Positions 17,540 to 25,797 of a stretch of DNA of 64,000 nt are shown piece by piece (position 1 is the first letter of the stretch; each line of letters opens with the position of its first letter). A program made the translations under genes and the position numbers. Source of the DNA: an uncultured Spirochaetaceae bacterium. Its GTDB lineage: Bacteria > Spirochaetota > Spirochaetia > Sphaerochaetales > Sphaerochaetaceae. Under the pieces are notes generated by a model, which was not told the origin of the DNA, searched no databases, and saw nothing but the letters and a program-made list of their open reading frames with translations. The stretch spans positions 1 to 64,000 of the forward strand of contig CALXMP010000008.1 of the NCBI GenBank assembly GCA_944389505.1, read 5' to 3'.

Positions 17540-18724
17540 ATGCCAGAACTGAGCAAGAGAGTCGGAACATTCACTGATTCTGTCATCAGGCGCATGACAC
17601 GCATAAGCGATGCATGCCCGGGGAGCATAAATCTATCGCAGGGATTCCCTGATTTCGATCCGCCGAAGCCCCTGCTCGACGCATTGAGCAGAGTCGCATA
17701 CGAAGGTCCTCATCAGTACTCGATAACCTTCGGAGCGGAGAACTTCAGGGAAGCTCTGGCAAAGAAGGCAGAAAGGTCAATCAAGAGGACCATAAATCCT
17801 GAGACCGAGATTGTCGTCACATGCGGCGGAACAGAAGCGATGATGTGCGCAATGATGACAATATGCAATCCCGGAGACAAGGTCATGGTATTCTCGCCAT
17901 TCTATGAGAACTATGGTGCCGATGCCATCCTTTCTGGAGCAGAGCCTATCTTCATCCCACTTGTACCTCCTACCTACTCCTTTGATATCAATCTGATTGA
18001 GGAGGGATTCAGGAATGGAGCCAAGGCGATAATCGTCTGCAATCCATCGAACCCCTGCGGCAAGGTATTCACAGCAGAGGAGCTGACAGCTATCGGCAAG
18101 CTCGCGCTGAAGTACGATGCATTCGTGGTGACCGATGAGGTATATGAGCACATAATCTACGCTCCGAACGTGCATACATCCGTCGCTTCCCTCCCTGGGA
18201 TGTTCGATCATACCATAACATGCAATTCGCTCTCCAAGACATATTCCATAACAGGATGGAGGCTTGGATACCTTATCGGGCCAGAGGATGTCATTGAGGC
18301 TGCGAAGAAAGTCCATGACTTCCTGACAGTAGGAGCAGCTGCTCCGCTCCAGGAAGCTGCTGTTGCAGGCCTTACAATGCCAGAAAGCTACTATGAAGAG
18401 CTCGGTGCGCTCTATACAGAGAAGCGCGATTACTTCCTTGCAGGTCTCGACAGGATCGGGCTGAAGCACAATGTTCCGCAGGGCTCCTACTTCGTCCTTG
18501 TTGATATCCAGGACTTCCTTGACCTTCCTCAGTTCAAAGGCTGGTCGGATCTCCAGTTCTGCGAATGGATGGTTGAGAATATCGGAGTGGCAGCTGTCCC
18601 TGGCTCAAGCTTCTTCAGGGAAGAGGTCAACAATCTCATAAGACTTCATTTCGCACGTTCAAAGGAGACACTTGATCTAGCCCTTGAAAGGCTCTCGAAA
18701 TTCAAGGATATCCTTGGGAAATGA
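17540..18724 (+). CDS. Class I/II PLP-dependent aminotransferase
   Basis: The 394-residue protein has INLSQGFPDFDPP near the N-terminus, VVCNPSNPCGKVF-type substrate and cofactor contacts (CNPSNPCG), VTDEVYEH, and the PLP lysine in SLSKTYSITGWRLG. It is most like the YbdL/kynurenine-oxoglutarate branch of fold type I. It lies 4 bp after larA and closes the operon before a strong terminator. The donor is probably the imported amino acid or its derivative. Confidence 0.9.
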   Translation: MPELSKRVGTFTDSVIRRMTRISDACPGSINLSQGFPDFDPPKPLLDALSRVAYEGPHQYSITFGAENFREALAKKAERSIKRTINPETEIVVTCGGTEAMMCAMMTICNPGDKVMVFSPFYENYGADAILSGAEPIFIPLVPPTYSFDINLIEEGFRNGAKAIIVCNPSNPCGKVFTAEELTAIGKLALKYDAFVVTDEVYEHIIYAPNVHTSVASLPGMFDHTITCNSLSKTYSITGWRLGYLIGPEDVIEAAKKVHDFLTVGAAAPLQEAAVAGLTMPESYYEELGALYTEKRDYFLAGLDRIGLKHNVPQGSYFVLVDIQDFLDLPQFKGWSDLQFCEWMVENIGVAAVPGSSFFREEVNNLIRLHFARSKETLDLALERLSKFKDILGK

Positions 18725-18730
18725 TGTTCC

Positions 18731-18756
18731 AGGCCGCCTCAGATGGCGGCCTTTCT
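18731..18756. terminator. Strong bidirectional terminator
   Basis: GGCCGCC (18732-18738) and GGCGGCC (18745-18751) flank a 6-nt loop, with CTTTCT after the stem on the plus strand. It serves the importer-aminotransferase operon and the convergent membrane-protein gene. Confidence 0.8.
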
Positions 18757-19351
18757 AATGACGCATTGCCCTGCCGATCATGGAGACAGCAGGACCAATG
18801 GTCAGTGCGATGATGACAGTTCCTATCGTAAGGGCACCGCCCGCAAGGATACCTATCAGTATTGCAAGGAAATCCCAGCAGATCCTCACGGCGAAGAACG
18901 GAATATGCGAAGCCCTGCTTATGATCTTCGGAACAGCATCAAAAGGAGAAAGTCCTGACCCGGAGTTCATATACAGTGACACGGATATAAGGAAGAAAAA
19001 CAGCGCCGAGGCAAATACAGCTGCCCTATAGGGCTGTGCCTGGAAGATCCATTGAGGGAGGAACCGGTTCCAAAGCATCGTGCAGAAATCGGAAACATAG
19101 CCAATGAAGAGCATATTCACTATCGTCCCAGGCCCGATATACTCTCTGCCCCAGATCAGCTCAACAAGGAAAAGGAGCACATTGGCGCATACCATCACGG
19201 TACCAAGAGATATGCCTGTTCTGTATGACAGAGAAGCATTCATGAAAGCCCATGTATCTGTACCATAGTCCGTTCTGAGAAGGAATGACAGGAAAAAACC
19301 CATTCCTACCACTCCCATGGCCATCAGGCCTATATTCGGTCGTGAATCCAT
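18755..19351 (-). CDS. YczE/YitT-like integral membrane protein
   Basis: The 198 residues form about five membrane helices. GVVGMGFFLSFLLRTDYGTD near the N-terminus and SGLSPFDAVPKII resemble YczE/YyaS/YitT-type membrane proteins of unknown function. It stands alone between two hairpins, convergent with the aminotransferase and downstream of ygeW in the same direction. No role can be assigned. Confidence 0.7.
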   Translation of the reverse strand: MDSRPNIGLMAMGVVGMGFFLSFLLRTDYGTDTWAFMNASLSYRTGISLGTVMVCANVLLFLVELIWGREYIGPGTIVNMLFIGYVSDFCTMLWNRFLPQWIFQAQPYRAAVFASALFFFLISVSLYMNSGSGLSPFDAVPKIISRASHIPFFAVRICWDFLAILIGILAGGALTIGTVIIALTIGPAVSMIGRAMRH

Positions 19352-19367
19352 AAATCAACGCATGACA

Positions 19368-19387
19368 ATGGCCTCCGGAGAGGCCAT
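19368..19387 (-). terminator. Hairpin downstream of ygeW
   Basis: ATGGCCTC (19368-19375) and GAGGCCAT (19380-19387) form an 8-bp stem with a 4-nt loop after the ygeW stop. No clear U-tract follows on the minus strand, so it may be a processing or attenuating hairpin. Confidence 0.45.
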
Positions 19388-19409
19388 ATGTTGTCTGAAA
19401 GACTCCTGC

Positions 19410-20612
19410 TTACAGGATCCTTGGCTGAGCTCTATCAAGCAGCGCCTGGAGCTTAGATGATGGATCCTTGAACTTTGCAAGGAAGATCATAGCCGCAATC
19501 ACATAAGGCTTATAGGAAGCTTCCTTGTAGAGAGGATCGAGGTAGCGGTCGAATACAGAAGCCTCAACCTCACCTTCCTTGCAGGACACACCTGTGATAT
19601 CAGCAGGGAGACAATGCATATAGAGAGCCTTTCCGTCCTTAGTGGTCCTCATGAGTTCCTCTGTGCATGTCCAGTTCTTGAACTTCGCATTATTGGCAAG
19701 ACATCTCTTCTCAAGCTCCTTGAGCTCCTCGAACCTGCCCTCGCCTACAAGCTGCGTCCTCTCCTCCATCACGGCAAAAGGAGCCCATGACTTCGGGTAT
19801 ACGATATCAGCATCCTTGAATGCCTCTTCCATGGAAGCGACCTTCTTGTATGAACCGCCGGATGCCGCAGCATTCTTCTTTGCAATCTCCTCGACGTCAC
19901 CCATGACATCATAGCCTTCCGGATGAGCCAGAACGACATCCATGCCGAAACGTGTGAAGAGACCGATAACGCCCTGAGGAACGGAAAGCGGCTTGCCATA
20001 TGACGGGGAATATGCCCATGTCATTGCGACCTTCTTGCCCTTGAGCTTGTCGACACCGCCGAAATGGTTGATGACATGAAGGAGATCAGCCATGCACTGC
20101 GTCGGGTGATCGATATCGCACTGGAGGTTCACGAGAGTAGGCCTCTGCTCAAGGATTCCATCCTTGTATCCCTGCTCTACAGCATCCGCCACGCTCTTCA
20201 TGTATGTATATCCCTTGCCGATATACATATCATCGCGGATACCGATGACATCAGCCATGAACGATACCATGTTCGCAGTCTCTCTTACTGTCTCGCCATG
20301 GGCAATCTGGGATACCTTCTCATCAAGATCCTGCACCTCAAGCCCAAGAAGATTGCAAGCCGAAGCGAAAGAGAATCTTGTGCGGGTTGAGTTGTCACGG
20401 AAAATCGATATGCCGAGACCGGAATCGAATACCTTAGCTGAGATGTTGTTCTCTCTCATTCCCCTGAGAATCTCTGCTACCTTGAATACTGCAGCAAGCT
20501 CATCATCGCTCTCCTTCCATGTGTGGAAGAAATCATTAAGATACATTCTGTGGGTATCGAGAGCCTTCAGCTCCTCGATCATACGCTTGATATCGCCCTT
20601 ATCTCTGGCCAT
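19410..20612 (-). CDS. ygeW: YgeW-type knotted carbamoyltransferase
   Basis: The 400-residue protein has the carbamoyl-phosphate site FRDNSTRTRFSF, the DIDHPTQ motif and the substrate loop MHCLPAD of the ATCase/OTCase superfamily. The sequence follows E. coli YgeW closely. YgeW does not act on ornithine or aspartate, and its substrate is unsettled. In gut bacteria the ygeW-ygeX-ygeY-ygfK-ssnA-xdhD genes have been linked to anaerobic uric-acid breakdown, where it could release carbamoyl phosphate from a ureido intermediate. AGGAGG lies just before the ATG. A separate promoter with the shared GTTGC operator precedes it. Confidence 0.92.
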   Translation of the reverse strand: MARDKGDIKRMIEELKALDTHRMYLNDFFHTWKESDDELAAVFKVAEILRGMRENNISAKVFDSGLGISIFRDNSTRTRFSFASACNLLGLEVQDLDEKVSQIAHGETVRETANMVSFMADVIGIRDDMYIGKGYTYMKSVADAVEQGYKDGILEQRPTLVNLQCDIDHPTQCMADLLHVINHFGGVDKLKGKKVAMTWAYSPSYGKPLSVPQGVIGLFTRFGMDVVLAHPEGYDVMGDVEEIAKKNAAASGGSYKKVASMEEAFKDADIVYPKSWAPFAVMEERTQLVGEGRFEELKELEKRCLANNAKFKNWTCTEELMRTTKDGKALYMHCLPADITGVSCKEGEVEASVFDRYLDPLYKEASYKPYVIAAMIFLAKFKDPSSKLQALLDRAQPRIL

Positions 20613-20638
20613 AGCCGTCCTCCTATGAGATCAGTAAT

Positions 20639-20690
20639 ACTTTATCACAGCATATTGGAGGACGCAAGATGTGTTGCAATTTGTTGCAAG
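20639..20690 (-). promoter_or_regulatory. ygeW promoter with tandem GTTGC operator
   Basis: On the minus strand TTGCGT (20662-20667) and TAAAGT (20639-20644) are 17 bp apart. Five bp upstream of the -35 lies the 18-bp site at 20673-20690, read on the plus strand as GTTGCAATTTGTTGCAAG: two GTTGCAA half-sites with a 10-bp period. Closely related 18-mers occur before xdhA and ygfK. The position suits an activator that contacts RNA polymerase. Confidence 0.6.
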
Positions 20691-20933
20691 CTACTCATTG
20701 CTTCCTCTCAGATGCTCCGGAACCTCGCTGCCATCGCTTATATGGCCATTGTAGTATTCGACATCCTCCACAGTCATATCGTAGCCATGCTCCCTTGCAA
20801 ATGGCACCAGAACATCCCTCGTGATACAGGAAGGATCCCCTCCATATTCCATTATCCTTCTATCGAGCTCCTTCCTCACCTCATCGTCCTCATCAACGAA
20901 GAGAAGAAATGCATCCATGATATTATCAGCCAT
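20691..20933 (-). CDS. Nif11-like small acidic protein, 80 aa
   Basis: This acidic helical protein contains VLVPFAREHGYDMTVEDVE, which resembles the A..hGy.fT.eel core of Nif11-domain proteins. The ribosome-binding site GAGAGG and a TATAAT upstream support expression. Nif11 domains occur in nitrogen-fixation loci and as leaders of RiPP precursors. Here there is no GG cleavage motif and no cysteine-rich core, so a precursor role is unlikely. It is divergent from the AmmeMemoRadiSam operon and upstream of ygeW. Confidence 0.5.
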   Translation of the reverse strand: MADNIMDAFLLFVDEDDEVRKELDRRIMEYGGDPSCITRDVLVPFAREHGYDMTVEDVEYYNGHISDGSEVPEHLRGSNE

Positions 20934-21022
20934 GACATCCTCTCCCAGTGAAATTCTATCAGTGCATTATATTTTTGGACAGAAAAAGAAGCGTAACCAA
21001 CAGAAAGTATTATCATATAAAC

Positions 21023-21823
21023 ATGGAACGATATGCAGCATTCGCAGGGAGCTGGTATCCTGCGGACAAGAAGGAACTTGATGAATACGTCAGACCCGAT
21101 CTCTTCGGGCCTGGGGATATCACCGATGCAGTTCTTCCGCATGCAGGCCTGTATTACAGTGCCAGGATAATAAGGGAGTACTTCCAGAAGCTTAGCCCAG
21201 GAATAAAGAGAATTGTGATAGTATCGCCATCACACTACTTCCGGCTTCCTCCAGGTACTCTCTGCACAGCACCATTCACCTCCTCCGCAACGCCATATGG
21301 AAGCATAGAGACAATACCGCTTGATACCGATGGCTGCATCAGCTCTGCATCCGCACTGCAGAGGGAGCACGGGATTGAGATGTTCCTGCCATTCATAAAG
21401 GCTGCAGGGCTCGCAGTCTCCTATGCCCTGATAAACGAAGTGACAGGCATGGATAATATAACCGATCTCGCGGATAGCCTCATAAGCATAACCGATGAAT
21501 CAACGGGATTCATCGCATCCTCCGATTTCACCCACTATGGTCATCGCTTCGGCTATATGCCGTATGGCAGAAACGCAGGAAAGAAAGTGAAAGAGCATGA
21601 CAGTGAATGCACAAAGCTCCTCAGCAGTATGGAGACGGAAGAGGTTCTCAGAAGATTCACGGAGGGAACGATATGCGGAATCGCTCCTGCCATGATCGTA
21701 AGCGCGATTGCACGTAAGAAAGGAAGGAACGGGAGCACGGGGCTTTCATATACATCGGATGATATTTCAGGAACATCCTCCGATGATTTCGTTTCGTATC
21801 AGAGTGTTCTCTGGAGGGAATAA
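21023..21823 (+). CDS. amrB: AmmeMemoRadiSam system protein B (MEMO1 family)
   Basis: The 266-residue protein begins FAGSWYPADKKEL and carries VLPHAGLYYS, SPSHYF and CGIAPAM, matching the two His and one Cys metal ligands known in MEMO1. ATG 21023 is used; there is no ribosome-binding site, and a TATCAT hexamer lies 6 nt upstream, so the mRNA may be leaderless. It overlaps the next gene by one base (TAATG). MEMO-family proteins bind metal, and the bacterial function of the three-gene system is unknown. Confidence 0.9.
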   Translation: MERYAAFAGSWYPADKKELDEYVRPDLFGPGDITDAVLPHAGLYYSARIIREYFQKLSPGIKRIVIVSPSHYFRLPPGTLCTAPFTSSATPYGSIETIPLDTDGCISSASALQREHGIEMFLPFIKAAGLAVSYALINEVTGMDNITDLADSLISITDESTGFIASSDFTHYGHRFGYMPYGRNAGKKVKEHDSECTKLLSSMETEEVLRRFTEGTICGIAPAMIVSAIARKKGRNGSTGLSYTSDDISGTSSDDFVSYQSVLWRE

Positions 21824-22356
21824 TGGACAAGGAAGAAAGGAATGAGCTCCTTATGATTGCAAGGAAATCGATAGAGGATGCTTTCAAGGGAATTGCTCTG
21901 GAAGAATTCGAGGATGATGCGAGAAGGAACGGAGCATTCGTCACGCTAAGAAAAGGAAGCTCGCTCAGGGGATGCATCGGCTATATCATCGGCCTATGCG
22001 GGCTGAAGCGGCAGATAGCGCTTCTAGCAAGGGATGCGGCCTTCTCAGATTACCGCTTTCCTCCTCTCTCCGAGTCGGAGCTTCCGCTATGCACTATCGA
22101 GATTTCGGTGCTGACGGAGCCTGAGGAGATTGCAGGCCCCGATGAGTTCATTCCAGGGCGGGATGGCATCATACTGACGGCTCAGGGGCGAAGGGCGGTC
22201 TTCCTCCCGCAGGTTGCCGATGAGACAGGCTGGTCAAGGGAGGAGATGCTTTCGGCACTCTCGGAGAAGGCAGGCCTTGAAAGCGATGCATGGAAGGATA
22301 AAGGCGCTGTATTCATGACATTCCAGGCGGAGGTTTTCAGTGAGGACGACTTGTGA
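21823..22356 (+). CDS. amrA: AmmeMemoRadiSam system protein A (AMMECR1 domain)
   Basis: The 177-residue AMMECR1-fold protein contains FVTLRKGSSLRGCIGYI, the hallmark LRGCIG motif, and ends with TFQAEVF. In bacteria it occurs with a MEMO homologue and a dedicated radical SAM enzyme, as here. The biochemical role is not established. Its 3' end overlaps the radical SAM gene by 17 bp, so all three are coupled. Confidence 0.92.
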   Translation: MDKEERNELLMIARKSIEDAFKGIALEEFEDDARRNGAFVTLRKGSSLRGCIGYIIGLCGLKRQIALLARDAAFSDYRFPPLSESELPLCTIEISVLTEPEEIAGPDEFIPGRDGIILTAQGRRAVFLPQVADETGWSREEMLSALSEKAGLESDAWKDKGAVFMTFQAEVFSEDDL

Positions 22357-23248
22357 TTTCTGCTACAGGCATTGCAGCATCCCTGATGGCATGACAGGCT
22401 GGTGTGGCAGCCGCATCGCAGAGGATGGTACTGTACATGATACTGCTTATGGACAGCTGACAGCGATTGCCGATGATCCGATTGAAAAGAAGCCTCTTTA
22501 TCACTTTCTGCCAGGGACAAGGACGCTGTCGATTGCTATGGAAGGCTGCTCCCTCGACTGCGATTTCTGCCAGAACTACAGGATAGCGAAGGAACAGCAT
22601 GTGGGACTTGAGCGCTACGCCCCGGACTACATCGCAGAGTTCGCTGCAGATAATGATTTCCCCTCGATAAGCTTCACATACACGGAGCCAATAGTCTGGC
22701 AGGACTATATGATTGATGTTGCATCGGCTGCAGGTGAACGCTCCGTGAGGACAGCAATGGTATCGAACGGAACATTCTCCACAGAGGCATTGGAGAGAAT
22801 ACTTCCTGTAATCGATGCATACAACATCGACCTGAAAGGCGATGAAGAATTCTACAGATCGATATGCCATGGCTCAATCACTCCAGTTCTGGATGGGATA
22901 GAGAGAATCGTAGAGTATGGCGCGCACCTTGAAGTCACGACTCTTGTGATCGAAGGCATCCATACAAAGGCCATGATCCATGAGATTGGCAGCATGCTCA
23001 AAAGCCGCGGCGTCAATGTCTGGCACATCACCCCGTTCTATCCGATGCGCAGAATGTCCGATAGAAATCCAACATCCGCAGCATTCCTGAATGCGATGGC
23101 AGAGGAAGCAACAGAATCAGGAATCCCTCATATCTATGCGCTCGACAGCACTATTCATTGTCCAGAGTGCGGAACAAGTGTAGCAAGGAAGGAAAGCACA
23201 GGAATATGTCCTTCATGCGGCAGAGCAATCTATGGTATCTGGGAATGA
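22340..23248 (+). CDS. amrS: AmmeMemoRadiSam system radical SAM enzyme
   Basis: The 302-residue protein has the CxxxCxxC cluster motif in EGCSLDCDFCQN, preceded by a Cys-rich segment (CDFCYRHC...GWCGSR) and ending with a zinc ribbon (CPEC...CPSC). FTYTEPIVW and YNIDLKGD are family motifs shared with pyruvate-formate-lyase activase-like enzymes. The start is GTG at 22340, 6 nt after GGAGG. It ends 1 bp before the convergent selD. The substrate of the enzyme is unknown. Confidence 0.92.
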   Translation: MRTTCDFCYRHCSIPDGMTGWCGSRIAEDGTVHDTAYGQLTAIADDPIEKKPLYHFLPGTRTLSIAMEGCSLDCDFCQNYRIAKEQHVGLERYAPDYIAEFAADNDFPSISFTYTEPIVWQDYMIDVASAAGERSVRTAMVSNGTFSTEALERILPVIDAYNIDLKGDEEFYRSICHGSITPVLDGIERIVEYGAHLEVTTLVIEGIHTKAMIHEIGSMLKSRGVNVWHITPFYPMRRMSDRNPTSAAFLNAMAEEATESGIPHIYALDSTIHCPECGTSVARKESTGICPSCGRAIYGIWE

Positions 23249-23249
23249 A

Positions 23250-24290
23250 TCACATGATAACTGCAACAGGTAAGCTTGCTCTATCAATGACCCTGCCGAT
23301 GATCCATGCATTGCCTTCCATGCTTCTGACATAGTTCTCTGCATCATCCTTAGGCATCGACAAAAGCAATCCCCCCGATGTCTCAGGTGAGAACATCAGA
23401 TCCTTCAAGGTCTGATCAAAACCTTCGGAAAAACTTACCTTGCTTCCGATATAATCCTCGTTGGTATACCGTCCTTCCGGAAGGAAGCCGAATGCGGCAA
23501 GATCATATGCAGAGCGATGGACAGGGAGGAACGATGAATCGATCTCAATCGTGCATCCTGAAGCCTCAGCCATCTCCGCAGAGTGTCCGAGAAGAGAGAA
23601 CCCCGTGACATCGGTCGCAGCATGAACGCTATAGCGCATAGCTGTATTCCTCGCATGCCTGTTGAGCGTCCTCATCGAGGATACGGCATCATCATAAGCA
23701 TCCTCAGGGCACTCTCCTCCCTTCGATGCGGTCATCAGAACACCTACTCCGAGTCTCTTGGTTAGGATGATTGAATCCCCGCTTATTGCGCCTCCATTGG
23801 TCCAAACCTTGTCCTTATCATAGACAGCAGTGACGGCAAGCCCGAATTTCGGTTCCCTGTCAGATATCGTATGGCCTCCTGCGATAGCGCACCCCGCCTC
23901 ATCCGTCTTGCTTCTAGCACCGAGCATGATGCTCTTCAGGACATCCAGATCAAGACACGACGGGAAGCAGGCTATGGAGAGCGCGACAGAAGGCTCAGCG
24001 CCCATCGCATAGATATCAGAGAGGGCATTAGCTGCCGCAATCTCACCGAAAAGGAATGGATCATCGACCATAGGCGGGAAGAAATCAACGGTCTCGATCA
24101 GTACACGGCCATCCCCAAGATCATAGACGAATGCATCATCAGCGCTCTCATATCCTGCAATCAAGGCCTCAGAATGGAATGGAGGAAGCTCTGAAAGCAC
24201 CCGATGGAGATCGCCGGGAGGAAGCTTCGCATTGCATCCGGAGCTCCTTACAAGCGATGTCAGTCCTGTTCTTTCCATATCATCCGCCAT
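23250..24290 (-). CDS. selD: Selenide, water dikinase (selenophosphate synthase)
   Basis: The 346-residue protein has the catalytic SGCNAK (Cys19, Lys22; the E. coli enzyme uses Cys17 and Lys20) in its Cys form, with no UGA. Further motifs are ETVDFFPPMVDDP, AIAGGHTI and ATDVTGFSLLGH. It makes selenophosphate from selenide and ATP, needed for selenocysteine, selenouridine or the selenium cofactor of molybdenum hydroxylases. The start overlaps the DUF3343 gene. No selA, selB or tRNA-Sec is present in the window, so use for the hydroxylases is the best local explanation. Confidence 0.95.
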   Translation of the reverse strand: MADDMERTGLTSLVRSSGCNAKLPPGDLHRVLSELPPFHSEALIAGYESADDAFVYDLGDGRVLIETVDFFPPMVDDPFLFGEIAAANALSDIYAMGAEPSVALSIACFPSCLDLDVLKSIMLGARSKTDEAGCAIAGGHTISDREPKFGLAVTAVYDKDKVWTNGGAISGDSIILTKRLGVGVLMTASKGGECPEDAYDDAVSSMRTLNRHARNTAMRYSVHAATDVTGFSLLGHSAEMAEASGCTIEIDSSFLPVHRSAYDLAAFGFLPEGRYTNEDYIGSKVSFSEGFDQTLKDLMFSPETSGGLLLSMPKDDAENYVRSMEGNAWIIGRVIDRASLPVAVIM

Positions 24291-24496
24291 ACATCCCCAT
24301 CCTTCTCATACACAGCCTCTGCCCCTTCAAGAAGCTCTCTTCCCACCTCACCTTCAACAAATGCGGCAGTACCGCACGAGGATGAAAGGGAACGGGGGAC
24401 AGGTCTAAGAACACAGCCTTCGCCATACCTCTTCCTGAAAAAGAACGCGGCATACTGGCTATGAAAGGTTATCACCTTCTGATCTCGATTCTCCAC
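24260..24496 (-). CDS. DUF3343 putative selenium/sulfur carrier
   Basis: The 78-residue protein contains ITFHSQYAA followed by VPRSLSSSCGTAAF, the SSCG motif of the DUF3343 family, which often neighbours yedF, yedE and selD. A conserved Cys suggests persulfide or selenide carriage, but this is inferred. The start is GTG at 24496, with GAGGG 7 nt upstream. Its ends overlap yedF by 25 bp and selD by 31 bp. Confidence 0.8.
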   Translation of the reverse strand: MENRDQKVITFHSQYAAFFFRKRYGEGCVLRPVPRSLSSSCGTAAFVEGEVGRELLEGAEAVYEKDGDVWRMIWKEQD

Positions 24497-24675
24497 CCGG
24501 TACCCTCTTCCTTTGCCGAGACCTGCTTCTTCATCGCCCTGCCATAGCGCTGGACGTTCTCAAGCGATGCGCGGTTATCAACAAGCACATCGATCTCCTC
24601 ATTCTCCTTAAGAGCTCTCTTGGCCATTATAACAGGCTCAGGGCAGGAACGGCCCCTGGCATCAATCTCTACCAT
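24472..24675 (-). CDS. yedF: YedF/TusA-like sulfur or selenium carrier
   Basis: The 67-residue TusA-fold protein has DARGRSCPEPVIMAKRAL with the persulfide-bearing Cys11 in CPEP. In selenium gene clusters this protein is called YedF and is thought to deliver selenium to SelD. AGGAGA lies 7 nt before the ATG. The gene overlaps yedE by 14 bp and the DUF3343 gene by 25 bp, showing tight coupling. Confidence 0.85.
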   Translation of the reverse strand: MVEIDARGRSCPEPVIMAKRALKENEEIDVLVDNRASLENVQRYGRAMKKQVSAKEEGTGWRIEIRR

Positions 24676-25738
24676 ATTTTCTCCTCTCCTTCACTGTCAC
24701 GAGGGATGCGATTGCAATAAGAACGATAAGTCCGACGATGACTGCGGCTTTTCCATTCACTCCAGGGCCAGTACCGGCAGAGGAAGCGAGCGAAAAGTTA
24801 TGGGCGGCCGCAGCTCCGAAGAGCATGCCAAGAACAGCGGATACGCTATCTCCGGATCCTTCTCCTGCAAGTATTAGCTGTCTGAGAGGACATCCTCCAA
24901 GCATGACAGAACCAAGACCGACAACCATCATACCGAGGAAATTCCAGAGGTGCTTATCGTGTGAGACGGGCTGATCAGCAAAGCCGAAGCTGAATGAGCC
25001 AACAATGAGATTGCCGATCAGGGCAGCGATGAATATCGCGACGAAACCGAGGATAAGCGTGAAGTCCCTTATCAGGAAGATATCCCTTATGCCTCCGGCC
25101 ATGCAGAGCCTTGACCGCTCGGCAAGTATCCCCACGATAAGCCCTGCCGCAAGCGATGCAACAACTGGAGCATGCATCGATCCCGGTCCTGATTCAGAGA
25201 ATAGGAAGAGCGAAGGGAATGCAAGGAACATAACGAAGACAAAGATTGTCGCTGCAGGGAATGCTGCACCCTCCAGCCTTGTCGCCTCATTGGCTCTGCC
25301 AAGTGAAAAACCATTGGAAAGGAAGATGCACCCTATCCCTATGCCGGCGATGAAGCCGAGAAGCGCGACGAATGCATTCATATCCCCTCCGGCAAGACGG
25401 AGGACCATCCTCAGAGGACAACCAAGGAAAACAAGGGCTCCGATCATCACGAAAAAGCCTATTACGAAACGGAGTACCGGACTCGAGCCCGAACGTGGAC
25501 GGAAATCACCGGTAATGACGCTGATGGCGAACGAACCAAGGATTATACCGATGATCTCAGGTCTCATATATTCGACGATAGGAGCGGTATGAAGATGCAT
25601 ACCCCCCGCGATATCGCGTATGAAGCACGCGATGCAGAATCCCATATTCTTCGGATTGCCAAGCACAACAAGCAGTACGCTTATTGCACCGATGACAGCA
25701 CCTGTTATGGCAAGCCTGTGTTTCTCTCTGAGTTCCAT
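24662..25738 (-). CDS. yedE: YedE/YeeE-type selenium or thiosulfate transporter
   Basis: The 358 residues form about ten membrane helices. Two repeats each carry an LGCPLR motif (VFLGCPLRMVLRLAGGD and VMLGGCPLRQLILAGEG), with Cys residues on the pathway, as in the YeeE/YedE family. Next to yedF and selD the likely cargo is a selenium species; thiosulfate is the alternative. The gene has no ribosome-binding site: TAGAAT lies 7 nt before the ATG and TTGTTT 17 bp further up, so the mRNA appears leaderless. It is divergent from the desulfurase gene. Confidence 0.85.
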   Translation of the reverse strand: MELREKHRLAITGAVIGAISVLLVVLGNPKNMGFCIACFIRDIAGGMHLHTAPIVEYMRPEIIGIILGSFAISVITGDFRPRSGSSPVLRFVIGFFVMIGALVFLGCPLRMVLRLAGGDMNAFVALLGFIAGIGIGCIFLSNGFSLGRANEATRLEGAAFPAATIFVFVMFLAFPSLFLFSESGPGSMHAPVVASLAAGLIVGILAERSRLCMAGGIRDIFLIRDFTLILGFVAIFIAALIGNLIVGSFSFGFADQPVSHDKHLWNFLGMMVVGLGSVMLGGCPLRQLILAGEGSGDSVSAVLGMLFGAAAAHNFSLASSAGTGPGVNGKAAVIVGLIVLIAIASLVTVKERRKYGRD

Positions 25739-25745
25739 AATACGG

Positions 25746-25790
25746 ATTCTACCATCTGGTTTTCATAAAAACAATGGAATATGCTATTAT
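25746..25790. promoter_or_regulatory. Divergent leaderless promoters for yedE and the desulfurase
   Basis: Minus strand: TTGTTT (complement of 25769-25774), 17-bp spacer, TAGAAT (complement of 25746-25751), then 7 nt to the yedE ATG. Plus strand: TATTAT (25785-25790), then 7 nt to ATG 25798; its -35 is poor. Both transcripts should start at or within a base of the start codon. Confidence 0.55.
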
Positions 25791-25797
25791 CTTCCGT

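Noticed and set aside
17777-18469. 230-codon open frame antisense to the aminotransferase
   Set aside because: Cysteine-rich, motif-free translation opposite an aminotransferase with all key residues.
20691-20933. RiPP precursor modified by the neighbouring radical SAM enzyme
   Set aside because: There is no GG-type cleavage site and no cysteine-rich core, and the radical SAM enzyme is of the AmmeMemoRadiSam type, not a SPASM maturase.
24230-24240. Possible selenocysteine codon in selD
   Set aside because: The catalytic position reads TGC (Cys) in SGCNAK, and no in-frame TGA is present.
25005-25592. 195-codon open frame antisense to yedE
   Set aside because: Repetitive, proline-rich and basic composition is the mirror of membrane-helix codons; yedE motifs on the other strand are convincing.
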